From: Mucilaginibacter sp.
GTDB taxonomy: Bacteria > Bacteroidota > Bacteroidia > Sphingobacteriales > Sphingobacteriaceae
Direction of reading: 5' to 3'
DNA: 64,000 bases
Assembly: GCF_025362475.1 (NCBI RefSeq)
Contig: NZ_JANYGH010000065.1
Coordinates: 62,001 to 126,000 of the forward strand
The position numbers were made by a program, and so were the translations under genes. This document shows positions 17,736-27,933 of the stretch, one piece after another (position 1 is the first letter of the stretch; each line of letters starts with the position of its first letter). The notes under the pieces are model-generated. The model made no database searches. It was not told where the DNA came from and saw only the letters and a program-made list of their open reading frames with translations.

Positions 17736-18021
17736 CCTACATCTACCTATGAAAAACAACCCTTTGAGAAGGGTATTGATACATATTCAAACGCAATGCC
17801 AATTATTAAATATAAGTTAAAACGCGCCAAAAGGCCTTTTCCAATATTTTCCCCAATTTATTTGTGGAAACTCTTCCCCGGCCAATGGGGATAAAATACA
17901 CAATAGACTGGTTTATAGCCCCATATTCGCAATTAAAACATATATAAATCGCGGTTTAAAGTTTTGTTAACATAAATAAACATTCCAGAAACCATACACT
18001 ACAAATATTGTTACTGATTAT

Positions 18022-18333
18022 ATGGATCACAATGTTTATTTATTGGCAACCGACCCTAAAAACGCTTGCCGGGATATCATTCATTCGAGAGATACGCCTT
18101 TAAAGGTTAGGGTATTTTGCCTTGATGAAGAAAGGTATAGCCCGAATGCTAACGAGATCCAGCTATATGGGTATGCCAATAGCAAACTATATGCCTTTGA
18201 AACTATAAATATTGCGGCCGATGATGCTCTTGACCTGGTAGAGGCCATACAATGGTATGCCGATTATATAGATGATCCCGAAATGGAAATCCTCCCCGAA
18301 GACCCTCGCATGGGTAAAGATATAGCCATGTAA
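18022..18333 (+). CDS. hypothetical protein
   Basis: A 103-residue acidic, soluble protein without signal peptide or membrane helix. It ends in an Asp/Glu/Pro-rich segment (DDPEMEILPEDPRMG). I recognise no family. It stands alone between the ferritin-like operon and the surface-protein operon. Codon use and length look normal for a gene, and the ATG follows an A+T-rich region. Confidence 0.6.
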   Translation: MDHNVYLLATDPKNACRDIIHSRDTPLKVRVFCLDEERYSPNANEIQLYGYANSKLYAFETINIAADDALDLVEAIQWYADYIDDPEMEILPEDPRMGKDIAM

Positions 18334-18424
18334 TAATCGGCTTGCAAGTAAGGTATTGCTACTACCTGTAACATTTAATTTCCCGTAATTCTTACATCTG
18401 TTTTTCAAAACCTTTTATGAATAC

Positions 18425-19114
18425 CTACTTCGTGCTAAATTGATAAATACCAGAATCCGATGTATTTCCTTTCGAATCCCTGGTTATTATTTTCCAGTAA
18501 TAGGTTTTCCCGGCAGAAACGGCAACATCCTTCAACGTATTTTCCAGAACTTTACTCTGTAATAAAGCCGGCGACGGTAAATCACTTAGATAAACATCAT
18601 AGTTAACAATATCGTTGTCCACATCACTGCCGTTCCAGGATAATGTAATTTTCCCATTTAAAACTGCTACCGCCTGATTCATTGCCGGAGCCACAATTTC
18701 GGCCGGGAAAGGAGCATAATTCACAATGGCCGGCCCGGAATTATAAAACTTCCAAATATCACTTTTGGTTGCAGTATTATTATCGGTTGATTTTGATGTA
18801 ATTGACCATGAATAAGGGGTATTCCTTTTCAGGGCAACATCAAGTTGAGTGTTAACAGTTGTTTGGGTGATAATTGTACCGTCTTCCAGGTTTTTAATAT
18901 TTACTTCGTAATTGCCTGCGCTGGTAGGAGCGGTCCATTTTAAGCTAATAGTGCTTTGGGTAGCCGAAACAACGGTTCCCTGCGTACAAACCTCATTCTG
19001 AGCAGGAGCCAGCAGGATGGGTTTGCCAGGCGGAGGCACAGGTGTATCACCTTTGTGCCCACCACACCCTGTTAAAATAACCATGCTCAATAAAATGAAT
19101 ATTACCTGTCTCAT
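18425..19114 (-). CDS. lipoprotein with fibronectin-III-like repeats
   Basis: A 229-residue protein with a lipoprotein signal (ILLSMVILTGCGG, lipid-bearing Cys near residue 17) and a Pro-rich linker. Two beta-sandwich repeats of Fn3 character follow: ISLKWTAPTSAGNYEVNIKN and ITLSWNGSDVDNDIVNYDVY each start with a typical Trp strand, and the second ends GKTYYWKIITRDSKGN. It is probably an outer-membrane-tethered binding protein. Its ATG overlaps the stop of the giant IPT/TIG gene by one base (TAATG), so the two are translationally coupled and presumably act together. Confidence 0.8.
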   Translation of the reverse strand: MRQVIFILLSMVILTGCGGHKGDTPVPPPGKPILLAPAQNEVCTQGTVVSATQSTISLKWTAPTSAGNYEVNIKNLEDGTIITQTTVNTQLDVALKRNTPYSWSITSKSTDNNTATKSDIWKFYNSGPAIVNYAPFPAEIVAPAMNQAVAVLNGKITLSWNGSDVDNDIVNYDVYLSDLPSPALLQSKVLENTLKDVAVSAGKTYYWKIITRDSKGNTSDSGIYQFSTK

Positions 19115-22100
19115 TATTTTATAATTTTATAAACTGATTGTTTTGTGTCGATCATTAAATTAAGCGAATAAACGCCCCTGTCTAAATTGGAAACATCCAG
19201 GCTGATCACCCCTGATTGATTATTATAATCTTTTGCCATTTTAAGCACCCCACTATTTAGGCTGTAAATCTTAACGTTCACCTTTTTAGCTATGCTCTCT
19301 CCTATGTTAATGTATAATGTATTTTGGAAAGGATTAGGGTATGGAATTGTATTGCCAGGGATATTAATGGTCTGTTCTACTATTCCCTGGCACAGCTTAT
19401 CAGTGCTTACCGATAAGTTGTTACTACCCTTGTTTAGTGGTAATGTAATTGAATTATCCGTTGTTTTATAACTGACTCCGTTAAGTTTTATATCATAAGT
19501 TAAACCTCCACCCAAAGTTATATTTACCGTATTGGTAATTTTGTTTACCGCGGCATATACTGAAAGATCTTTAGGTTCAGTAATAACAAGATCAAAACAT
19601 TGTTTATTATTTGTTAAAGCCGCGTCTGTAATACACACATTATAGGTACCCGGCGATAAATTATCGATGCTTGTGTTGGTGCTAAAGCTATAGCTCTTGT
19701 TTAAACCATTACCTGTAATTATAGCGGTATAATTAGCAGATTGTGTAGCTGTGATACTGATTGATCCGTTATTTTGCCCTTTACAGGTTACACTGTTGGC
19801 GGCTAATTTTAAATTAGTTACTGCAGGAGTAATAGTTAGCTTGCCATTAATATAATTGAAATTATAATTATCAGAAAATCCCTCCTTAACTGTAATATCA
19901 TAAGTACCGGCCGGCGATTGTGTGGTAGCTACAGTAATGACCACCGGTAATACGGAGAGCTTACTTTCATCATCACCATTTACAAAACCGTTATATTCAA
20001 TTGTTAAATTCGGGTTAGCTTTTCCGTATGCACGGCTTTGGTCATTTGCTTTTACCTCCAGTGCTTTTTTATTGATTGTTAGCCTCTGCTTAACATTGGT
20101 TGCCGCATTACTCAAGGCATTACCGGCTTGTGAGGCCGTAACAGTAGCTGTGCCGGCTTTTATAATATGCAGCTTGCCATCTTTTATAATTGCCACATCA
20201 GCTTTATCAACACTGTAAGTTATAGGAATATCGGGATTATTACTGGTAGCGGGCAACGTAAAGTCAGCATCGCCATAAGTATGATCCACAAACGCCGGAA
20301 AATTGACAACCAGGTTGACTTTAATAGTTACAGCAGCCAGTGTTGCAATGCCCCCCGCTGTAGTTACAGACAAGTCTCCGCTAATGCCTGAAAAGGTGGC
20401 GGTAATTTTAGTATCGGAGTTTACAGTGAACGACAAAGCAGGAACACCAGCAATAGTTACACTTGTAGCCTTTGTAAAATAACTCCCATTAATCACGAGT
20501 GTTCCGCTACCATCAGCAGCCGGTATAGCCGAGGTTATTGTGGGTGCCGCCACAAATACAAATCCGGGGAACGAAGCAGGCCCGTTGGGGGTTTGAATTG
20601 AAATAGCGCCCGTTTCACCTTCGCCTACGGTTGCTACTATACTTTGAGATGAATCGACGGTGAACGATTTTGCCGCCTTGCTGCCAAATTTCACTACGGT
20701 TGTTCCGTCAAAATGCTTTCCGGTAACGGTTACTGAGGCACCGGCTTTTGCTATTAAAGGCGTAACAGCTGTTATTTGCGGCACAACAACAGGGCCTGTA
20801 TAAAAAATGGAGAGCACGCCGGTACTCAGATTGGGAATCAGCAAATCCATTTTCCCATCACCATCCATGTCATTTACCCAAAAAGCATTTGTATTGGTGT
20901 ATTGTGACTGCGTAAGGAGTGGCACAATACCTGCCAGCGCTATGCTCCCGGCGGCCGATTGATTCCGGGAATAATTGACAGCCCCGCCAGCACTCTCCAC
21001 CAGGTCAATTTTACCATCTCCGTCCATATCTGCAACATTCAGATCATAATAACTTGCAGCGTCGGCAATAACTTTAGCCGTTTCAAAAGAGGATGCATCA
21101 ACTACTCCTTTTTTAGCGGTGTTCCTGGAGGCCAATAATTGGTTGGTTGAAAGTTTTTTTTCGATAAGATCGATTTTACCATCACCATCAAAATCGGCGG
21201 TGATGATGCCGTCTACCTGGGTTCCGCCAGTATAGGTAGTTGGGAAATCTGAAGACGAAAGATCGCCGGGAACGGAATTATTTTTAAATATAGTTATACC
21301 ACCATATGAGCTTGGGCCAATCGGATCGGGCTTATTGTCGCCGTCAACATCTGTAATGGTTAAAGAAAGAGTTCCGCTTGAATAAACATTTTGAAGGAAC
21401 ATCAGCGGCCCAAACGACACGGTTGATCCGGTTGTTGTATTTGGATAAAAATAACTGGCGAATGGCCCGTATAGTATCAGATCGGGTTGTCCATCCATAT
21501 TCATATCCCTAAGCCACATTCCGTCTGATGAGCCGTTTAAGTTTTCAAATACTTTAGTTTCAAACGAGATATTTCCGTTAGATGAGGTGTTGCGTAATAA
21601 AACAATGCTTGGGTTGGAACTGTACAAAATATCCAATTTTCCATCGCCATCAACATCGCCAACAACCAAACTCTCCGCCTGTCTTGCGGTTTCCAGCACA
21701 ACTTTTTGTAAAAAAGATGATTTTGATATTGATTTATCCTGGCCATGTTTAAGAATATACAATGAATCATTAGTTCTTATCAATAAGTCGAGATTGCCAT
21801 CTTCGTCAAAATCTCTGATAGCAGACAATCCTACGCCCCCTTGTATGTTTATTTTATTTGAATAAGCAGCAACTCCGCCGTTGCTTGAAACAATAAAAGG
21901 TAAATTTGAACTTACCGATAACTTTTTAGCCGTATTAGCGATCGTTATCAAACCACTTGCACCTGCAGGCACGGTAACCTCCAGTTGTGTTTTGGTAGCA
22001 CTTGTAACCTTACCTTTAACCGGACCAAAATATACAACATTCTTTTCGACCGTAGTATTGAAATTATCTCCTTTGATAACCAATGTTGTGCCGATAGGGC

Positions 22101-25100
22101 CAAAAGCCGGCGCAAAAGATGATATTAAAGGCGGACTATCATATAAATAGCCAAGCTTGGCACCCGTTCCGCCGGATGCTTTTACCGTAATTGCCCCAGT
22201 GGCTCCGGAACCCGGCTTAGCCGAAATACTGGTCGATGACAGTACAGTGTATGATGCCGCAGAAACTCCACCGAATTTTACTTCGGTAACATCGGTAAAA
22301 TTACTGCCGGTAATAGTTACAACCGCGTTAGCTGCGTCGCCGCTTTTTGTAAAAGAATCAATTACCGGTGCCGGTATAAAAGTAAACCCGGGTAATACAG
22401 CTGTTCCTCCCGGGCTTATAATAGTAATATCACCCGATTCTCCGTTAGCTGGCTGCGCTGTAATTTGCGTTGGCGAGACTATAGTAAAAATGGCAAACGA
22501 AGAGCCAAAATATACCTGCTCTACACCTGTAAAGTTTGTGCCATTAATGGTAACCGTTGTTTGAGCATTGGCTTTCATTGGTGCGGCAGAAGTTATAGTT
22601 GGGGACGGGTACCAGGTAAAACCGTCAGATTCTGAAATACCAGCTATGGTTTTGACCGAAATTTTGCCTGTAGCACCTGCACCCACTTTTACTGTGACAA
22701 AATTATTTCCAACACTGATAATGGTTGCCGGTACACCGCCAACTTTTATCTCGGGGGTGTTGGTCAGATTTGCACCATTGATCGTCATTGTTGTACCTGC
22801 CCCACCGGAAGTCGGCGTAAACGAGTAAATAAAAGGGGGACCCAAATAGGTAAAACCTGGGACTGAAGCAGTTCCTGCCGGACTGGTGACGCTTACGTAA
22901 CCACTCGTACCTGTTGCCACTACTGCATCAATTTCTTTGGAAGAAACAATTGAAAAAGATGCCGCATTGGTATCTCCAAATTTTACAGATTGTACAGCAT
23001 CCAGGTTTGTCCCACTTATCCTAACAGTTTGACCAGTTGCCGCCAGTACCGGACTGATAGATGCAATAGTGGGAGAAGTATAGCTAAAACCGCTTATTGT
23101 GGCGGTACCACCAGCTGTAGAAACAACAACATCACCGCTTGCACCGCTACCTACTGTCGCATATATAGAAGTTGGCGAAGATGTATAATAATATAAAGCT
23201 GGTACCCCTCCGAATTTCACACCAGTAACACCAATAAGATTTGTCCCGGTAATAGTAACAGCCCCACCGTTCTTTTGTGAGGAGGGCGAAAACGAAGTAA
23301 TAACAGGAGTTTGCACCCATGTAAAACCTGGTTTTTTATCAGTACCCTGAGGAGTTGTTACCACTACATCACCTGATATACTTGTGCCCGGCATTGCAGT
23401 GATGGTTGTTGCAGAAACAACAGTAAAGGAAGCCGCCGGCACTCCACCAAAGCTAACAGCAGTGGCTCCTGTAAAATTATTGCCTGAGATAGTTATCAGA
23501 CCCGTTGAGAAAGCCCCGGCATAACCAGGACTAAAAAAGGTTATAAAAGGGCCTGGATGATCAAAGCCAGCAAGTGAAGCTTTGCCCAATGGAGTTATTA
23601 CAGTTACACTTCCGGATTTTCCGGCGCCCACAACTGCGCTGATTTCTGAAGAAGAATTAACCGTAAAAGAAGTTGCAGGCACACCACCAAAATCAACTTC
23701 TGTAGCACCTGTGAAATTACTCCCCTTAACGGTTACTGTTTCACCTATACCGGCATGAACCGGTAAAAAGGATGTGATTACAGGCCCTTTATGCACAAAT
23801 CCCGGGATACTTGCAGAACCGCCTTCAGAAAACACTGCGATGGCACCACTTGCCCCATATCCCACAGTTGCTTCTATAGTAGTTGGTGATAAAACAGTGA
23901 ATACTGAGCTTATACCACCAACTGATACATTATCAACCTCGGTCAAATCAGTACCTACAATAGTTACCTTATCACCAGCGGCAGCGGTTTGTGGTGTAAA
24001 TGAGGTAATATGCGGAGCGGGCACTAATATAAAGCCCGGAAATGTTACTGTACCTCCGGCAGTTACAACTGTAATATCACCAGATGAAGCTCCAAAGCCA
24101 ACAGTGGCATATATTTGATTGCTGTAATTATAAAGCACGGAAGCCGGCGCACCACCAATGCTTACCTGGGCCCCGCTGAGGTTGGAACCGGAAATTGAAA
24201 TAGGAGAATTATAGCCTCCCTTCATTGGGTATGCCTGGGTTATGACTGGTGGCGAAATAAAGCTAAAGTCATTATAATTTGCTGAACCGGCAGGTGTGCT
24301 TACAGTAATGCCGTTTGAAGAACCGGCAGCCACGGCAGCAGTAATTTTTGTTGGCGAAACAACTGTATAAGAAGATGCAGCAACATTGCCAAACTTTACC
24401 AAAGTTGCGTTGTTAAAATCGCGCCCGTTTATAGTTATAGTTGCACCAGCGCTGCCGCTTGAAGGCGATACAGAAGTTATAGCCGGAGCATTAATATAAG
24501 TAAACCCCGGAAATCTGGCATCACCGCTGGGGGCAGATACATCAACATCGCCTGATGACCCGTCGGTTAACACTGCTTCTATCTGCGTGGGCGAAATAAC
24601 CTTGAATGATGAGTAGTATCCGCCAAATGTAACCTGATTAATATTGGAAAAATTTGTTCCTGTAATTGTTATGGTATTACCTTTCCAACCGGATACAGGC
24701 GAAACAGATGTTATTACAGGTGGCGGAATAAGTGTAAAACCAGCAACGCTGGTCATTCCTCTTGGGGTAGTAACACTAACATCGCCCGAGGTGGCACCGG
24801 TTGCTACATATGCAGTTATACTGGTTGGCGAAGCTTCGTAAAAGCCGGCCGGTTTACCACCAATTGTAACCCCGGTTGTGCCGTTAAAAAAATTACCTGT
24901 AATATTCATAACGGTACCCGGATAACCTGCGGCAGGGGTAAACGCGTTGATGACCGGCGGATCTGAGGATAATACCACCGCCAGGCTTATAACGGCTGAT
25001 GACATTCCGGATAAGTTAGATGCTGTAATTTTATATTTGCCGGCGGCAGAAAGAGCGGTTGGAGTTCCGCTTATAGTGCCGTCACCACCTAAAACCAAAC

Positions 25101-26190
25101 CAGCGGGTAAAGTTGGCGAAACATTATAACCCGTTGTACTTACCCTGTAAAAACCATCACCATAAAAACCGTTCCCCGAGTAAATGATAATATCATCGTT
25201 TTCATCAATACCAACTTTATTAAAAAATGTTTGATAAAGAACCTGGTTGTTATCATCATAATAAGGCCCGGGGATTGAATTTACCTCGCCCGCAGGGCTA
25301 ATCTTGCGCAACAAGCCATCAAGGTCTCCAACAATAATATAGCCTTTGGAATCAATTTTTATTGATTCCGGATAGTTAAATGTGGCAGCGACACCAATCC
25401 CGTCATCACTGCCATTTTTTATTGAGCCAGCAAATGTTGTTACCAGTCCAGCCGGTGTTACTTTCCTGATCATGTTATTAGCATAATCGGCCACGTATAA
25501 ATTGCCGGCTTTATCGATAGTAATTCCGGCAGGATTATTAAAAGAGGCACTTGCGCCCAACCCGTCTTTTGCGCCATTGCCAATCGCTCCGGCCAATAAC
25601 GATGTGGTGCCATCTTTGGCCACTTTCATGATCCTTCCGGCGCTCTCTGCTACGTAAAGTATACCATTTGCATCAATTGCAATTCCACGTGGTCCCTGCA
25701 GGCCCTGTGCATAAGTGGTAACCAAACCATCGGGCGTAATTTTTCTGACCCTGGAATTTTGCCCATCACGGTAATTATTATCAGTTACGTATATATTACC
25801 GACTGCATCATAGGTGATGCCACCAATTTCTCCAAAAGCTGCAGCGCCCCCCATTCCATCGGCATAACCATAAGTACTACTCCCGGCAAATGTTGAAAAT
25901 GACCCATCTGGTTTCACATGCACTACAGAACCATATAATATTCCGTATATATCTTTCGATGGTAATATTACAAAACTCGTAACCGCAGCAGACGATTTGA
26001 CAAAACTACTCACTTTAGGAAAAATAGCGTTTGGAACAGCACCGCCTGTATTACTTACCTTGATGGGGGTTATGCTTTTGCCAAGATAAGTTGATGGAAT
26101 GTTTGGATATGCGATATTGGGTTTCTGAGCGCTAAGTTTTGCAGAAAAAAACAGACTGACAATAAACGCAGGTAAAAATAGTTTATACAT
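19114..26190 (-). CDS. giant T9SS-secreted IPT/TIG-repeat surface protein
   Basis: A 2358-residue protein with a signal peptide (about 1-22). In order it has NHL-type propeller repeats (about 60-350), a short Ig-like segment, and about 13 IPT/TIG domains (about 405-1480; phrases such as ITSFSP...VTITGTNF...VKFGGVPA). Next come FG-GAP/VCBS repeats with Ca-binding DxDGDGxxD loops (about 1500-1790), two more IPT/TIG domains, and an MBG-like segment (KALEVKANDQSRAYG). A SprB-like Ig repeat (CKGQNNGSISI) follows, and finally a type A T9SS sorting domain beginning YPNPFQNTLYI. The protein is therefore exported through the outer membrane and attached to the surface or released. Likely roles are adhesion or polymer binding. 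It is first in an operon with the Fn3 lipoprotein. Confidence 0.9.
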   Translation of the reverse strand: MYKLFLPAFIVSLFFSAKLSAQKPNIAYPNIPSTYLGKSITPIKVSNTGGAVPNAIFPKVSSFVKSSAAVTSFVILPSKDIYGILYGSVVHVKPDGSFSTFAGSSTYGYADGMGGAAAFGEIGGITYDAVGNIYVTDNNYRDGQNSRVRKITPDGLVTTYAQGLQGPRGIAIDANGILYVAESAGRIMKVAKDGTTSLLAGAIGNGAKDGLGASASFNNPAGITIDKAGNLYVADYANNMIRKVTPAGLVTTFAGSIKNGSDDGIGVAATFNYPESIKIDSKGYIIVGDLDGLLRKISPAGEVNSIPGPYYDDNNQVLYQTFFNKVGIDENDDIIIYSGNGFYGDGFYRVSTTGYNVSPTLPAGLVLGGDGTISGTPTALSAAGKYKITASNLSGMSSAVISLAVVLSSDPPVINAFTPAAGYPGTVMNITGNFFNGTTGVTIGGKPAGFYEASPTSITAYVATGATSGDVSVTTPRGMTSVAGFTLIPPPVITSVSPVSGWKGNTITITGTNFSNINQVTFGGYYSSFKVISPTQIEAVLTDGSSGDVDVSAPSGDARFPGFTYINAPAITSVSPSSGSAGATITINGRDFNNATLVKFGNVAASSYTVVSPTKITAAVAAGSSNGITVSTPAGSANYNDFSFISPPVITQAYPMKGGYNSPISISGSNLSGAQVSIGGAPASVLYNYSNQIYATVGFGASSGDITVVTAGGTVTFPGFILVPAPHITSFTPQTAAAGDKVTIVGTDLTEVDNVSVGGISSVFTVLSPTTIEATVGYGASGAIAVFSEGGSASIPGFVHKGPVITSFLPVHAGIGETVTVKGSNFTGATEVDFGGVPATSFTVNSSSEISAVVGAGKSGSVTVITPLGKASLAGFDHPGPFITFFSPGYAGAFSTGLITISGNNFTGATAVSFGGVPAASFTVVSATTITAMPGTSISGDVVVTTPQGTDKKPGFTWVQTPVITSFSPSSQKNGGAVTITGTNLIGVTGVKFGGVPALYYYTSSPTSIYATVGSGASGDVVVSTAGGTATISGFSYTSPTIASISPVLAATGQTVRISGTNLDAVQSVKFGDTNAASFSIVSSKEIDAVVATGTSGYVSVTSPAGTASVPGFTYLGPPFIYSFTPTSGGAGTTMTINGANLTNTPEIKVGGVPATIISVGNNFVTVKVGAGATGKISVKTIAGISESDGFTWYPSPTITSAAPMKANAQTTVTINGTNFTGVEQVYFGSSFAIFTIVSPTQITAQPANGESGDITIISPGGTAVLPGFTFIPAPVIDSFTKSGDAANAVVTITGSNFTDVTEVKFGGVSAASYTVLSSTSISAKPGSGATGAITVKASGGTGAKLGYLYDSPPLISSFAPAFGPIGTTLVIKGDNFNTTVEKNVVYFGPVKGKVTSATKTQLEVTVPAGASGLITIANTAKKLSVSSNLPFIVSSNGGVAAYSNKINIQGGVGLSAIRDFDEDGNLDLLIRTNDSLYILKHGQDKSISKSSFLQKVVLETARQAESLVVGDVDGDGKLDILYSSNPSIVLLRNTSSNGNISFETKVFENLNGSSDGMWLRDMNMDGQPDLILYGPFASYFYPNTTTGSTVSFGPLMFLQNVYSSGTLSLTITDVDGDNKPDPIGPSSYGGITIFKNNSVPGDLSSSDFPTTYTGGTQVDGIITADFDGDGKIDLIEKKLSTNQLLASRNTAKKGVVDASSFETAKVIADAASYYDLNVADMDGDGKIDLVESAGGAVNYSRNQSAAGSIALAGIVPLLTQSQYTNTNAFWVNDMDGDGKMDLLIPNLSTGVLSIFYTGPVVVPQITAVTPLIAKAGASVTVTGKHFDGTTVVKFGSKAAKSFTVDSSQSIVATVGEGETGAISIQTPNGPASFPGFVFVAAPTITSAIPAADGSGTLVINGSYFTKATSVTIAGVPALSFTVNSDTKITATFSGISGDLSVTTAGGIATLAAVTIKVNLVVNFPAFVDHTYGDADFTLPATSNNPDIPITYSVDKADVAIIKDGKLHIIKAGTATVTASQAGNALSNAATNVKQRLTINKKALEVKANDQSRAYGKANPNLTIEYNGFVNGDDESKLSVLPVVITVATTQSPAGTYDITVKEGFSDNYNFNYINGKLTITPAVTNLKLAANSVTCKGQNNGSISITATQSANYTAIITGNGLNKSYSFSTNTSIDNLSPGTYNVCITDAALTNNKQCFDLVITEPKDLSVYAAVNKITNTVNITLGGGLTYDIKLNGVSYKTTDNSITLPLNKGSNNLSVSTDKLCQGIVEQTINIPGNTIPYPNPFQNTLYINIGESIAKKVNVKIYSLNSGVLKMAKDYNNQSGVISLDVSNLDRGVYSLNLMIDTKQSVYKIIK

Positions 26191-26527
26191 AAAATTGTGA
26201 AAAGACTAAGGTTTGGGGTGACGTAATTTTAAATATCTGTTTAAAACAGATAAGTGAGGCTGTGGAGATTTATGGTGTGATAAGAATTAAATTGTTGATT
26301 GTAAATATACATCTAACTTTCAACAATTAAACCCCAATTATAATGACACAAAAACTGTAAACAGACCTATGCGATGTGTGTTTTTATACCGGGTTTTAGT
26401 CACATAAAAGCACAAACTAAAATCTGGCACTCACATTGGTACCCTAAACATGGAGAAACTTTGGTTGGATTTGATGTCTGCGAAAAAAGCTGTAACAAAC
26501 TAATTTACTATATTTTGCAACCCTTAA
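26191..26527. other. intergenic region upstream of the giant surface protein
   Basis: A 337-base A+T-rich stretch. The only structure seen is a perfect palindrome (TATCTGTTT-A-AAACAGATA) at 26234-26252. A 79-codon plus-strand frame here has no supporting features and runs into the metalloprotease gene. Confidence 0.5.
26234..26252. promoter_or_regulatory. 19-base perfect palindrome, possible operator
   Basis: Nine-base arms TATCTGTTT / AAACAGATA around one A. It lies 43 bases upstream of the giant surface-protein ATG, in promoter range. Confidence 0.35.
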
Positions 26528-27904
26528 TCATGTATTTACAAGATCCCGAATGCTTTTTACCGGTTGCTCGCTTATTCGCCATTCCCTTAATTTGTTATAC
26601 AGTGCACATTTAACACTATAGTCGGGCGATCCATCAATCTGGAAGGAACTGCTGCCGTCAGAAAGGGCGATATCATGCGTACGCCGGTAGGTTTTTAGGC
26701 TAAATGCAAAATTCTTAACTATTTTAATAACAATCTTTGAATCACCTTTTACTTCAAGAATCTTAATTCCCATGTTGGGTTCAAAATTGACAATTGTGTT
26801 ATTAGCCGGTGAAGAAAATTTTACTGATATTTGCCCTATAAATGTGCCGTTTGTAGTATGGCGGCCATCTTTTTCGCCTGCGGCTATACCGCCGGATACT
26901 ATCCCTACCACAACTATGGCATCAAAGCCCAACAGCGCTATTGCCGCGTCATTTTCATCTTTAGAAGATCGGTATTCCACAAAAAATTTCCGGTCTCCTT
27001 TTTTAATAAATACCACTTGGAGATTACGTTGGTTTGACCCCAAACTTTGAATTTCAAATTCGGCCTCGTTTTCATTTTCAAGATCGAACTCAATACTGTT
27101 TGCCCATCCAAGAATCGCCCTTGTTCCGCCGCAAAAACCGGGGCCTCTGTTGCCCTCCTCCGGGGTAGATGCCGTTTTGGGCGTAAAATAGGCATAGGCA
27201 CCTCCATAGGTTTCCGCGCTCATTATACAATAAGGATATCCGTATACGCCGCCTGGATACCCCGTTGTTTCTAACCCGAAAGAATGAGTAAAAAGCTTGT
27301 TGATATTTCCTATAATATGCCCTACTTCATGACAGGTGTGGTTGTGGTTAGTCCCAATAGCGAAAGTAGAATCCGAGCCGCTATTATCTCCATTCACAAC
27401 ATATTTGGATGTATCTACTCCCATAATAGCAATAAAACCATCATAGTTATCCGTTGATTCGCCTTGACTGCTTGCAGTATCTTTCGCGATACCTATTGCC
27501 GTATTACGATTAATGGTATTGACGAGATTGCCATTTTTATCTTTATCAAGCACGGTTGCAGGGTCTTTTGGTACGAAGGTCCAGTCAAGAACTTTTCCTT
27601 CTATTTTAAGTCTGCCAAAACTTTCCTTATACCAAAAACGAGCTATTCCATTCGGGTTTTCCCAGTTCAAAAAGAAGTTCTCATAAAAGCTTTTACTTTT
27701 CTTAGTAAAAGGAGGTTCTGCAGTGTTAAGCGGCCCCCAGCTAAAAAGTACAACGCATAACCTTAATTTCTTTTCATCTTCCGAACAATTACTGCGGATA
27801 AAGCTTGAAATAGAAAATGGAACATTCAAACCGCACTTAGCGGCAACATCTATCACGCTGATGTTAGCCCCGTTAAATCTTCCTGTATCCCGTAAACTTA
27901 GCAT
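26528..27904 (-). CDS. M6-like zinc metalloprotease
   Basis: A 458-residue protein. The segment FWYKESFGRLKIEGKVLDW (about 90-108) resembles the pre-catalytic region of M6 (immune inhibitor A-like) peptidases. The zinc site is HEVGH at residues 192-196, preceded by NHNHTC, and CIMSAETYGG further on could be the Met-turn. No signal peptide is seen at the ATG used (27904). That is odd for this class: it may be secreted without cleavage or delivered by another route. The C-terminal 200 residues form a beta-rich region of unknown type. It lies 29 bases downstream of the 73-residue-repeat protein, so they probably form one transcript. Confidence 0.75.
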   Translation of the reverse strand: MLSLRDTGRFNGANISVIDVAAKCGLNVPFSISSFIRSNCSEDEKKLRLCVVLFSWGPLNTAEPPFTKKSKSFYENFFLNWENPNGIARFWYKESFGRLKIEGKVLDWTFVPKDPATVLDKDKNGNLVNTINRNTAIGIAKDTASSQGESTDNYDGFIAIMGVDTSKYVVNGDNSGSDSTFAIGTNHNHTCHEVGHIIGNINKLFTHSFGLETTGYPGGVYGYPYCIMSAETYGGAYAYFTPKTASTPEEGNRGPGFCGGTRAILGWANSIEFDLENENEAEFEIQSLGSNQRNLQVVFIKKGDRKFFVEYRSSKDENDAAIALLGFDAIVVVGIVSGGIAAGEKDGRHTTNGTFIGQISVKFSSPANNTIVNFEPNMGIKILEVKGDSKIVIKIVKNFAFSLKTYRRTHDIALSDGSSSFQIDGSPDYSVKCALYNKLREWRISEQPVKSIRDLVNT

Positions 27905-27933
27905 CTTGCTTATTTAAACGTCAATAAATCTGC

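Larger units (their letters stand above)
17483..18021. other. 539-base intergenic region with palindromes
   Basis: It contains a perfect short palindrome (TTACTCT-GAAAT-AGAGTAA, 17575-17593) upstream of the ferritin-like operon. It also has a leftward-facing terminator hairpin at 17707-17735 with no annotated gene ending there, and small hairpins near 17760 and 17878. No coding frame is supported. Confidence 0.6.

Noticed and set aside
21881-24118. Several plus-strand frames opposite the giant IPT/TIG gene
   Set aside because: They follow from the repeat structure and codon bias of the real gene; their products are Pro/Val/Thr-rich with no domains.
26374-26613. 79-codon plus-strand frame before the metalloprotease stop
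   Set aside because: It overlaps the metalloprotease gene, has ordinary random composition and no initiation signal.
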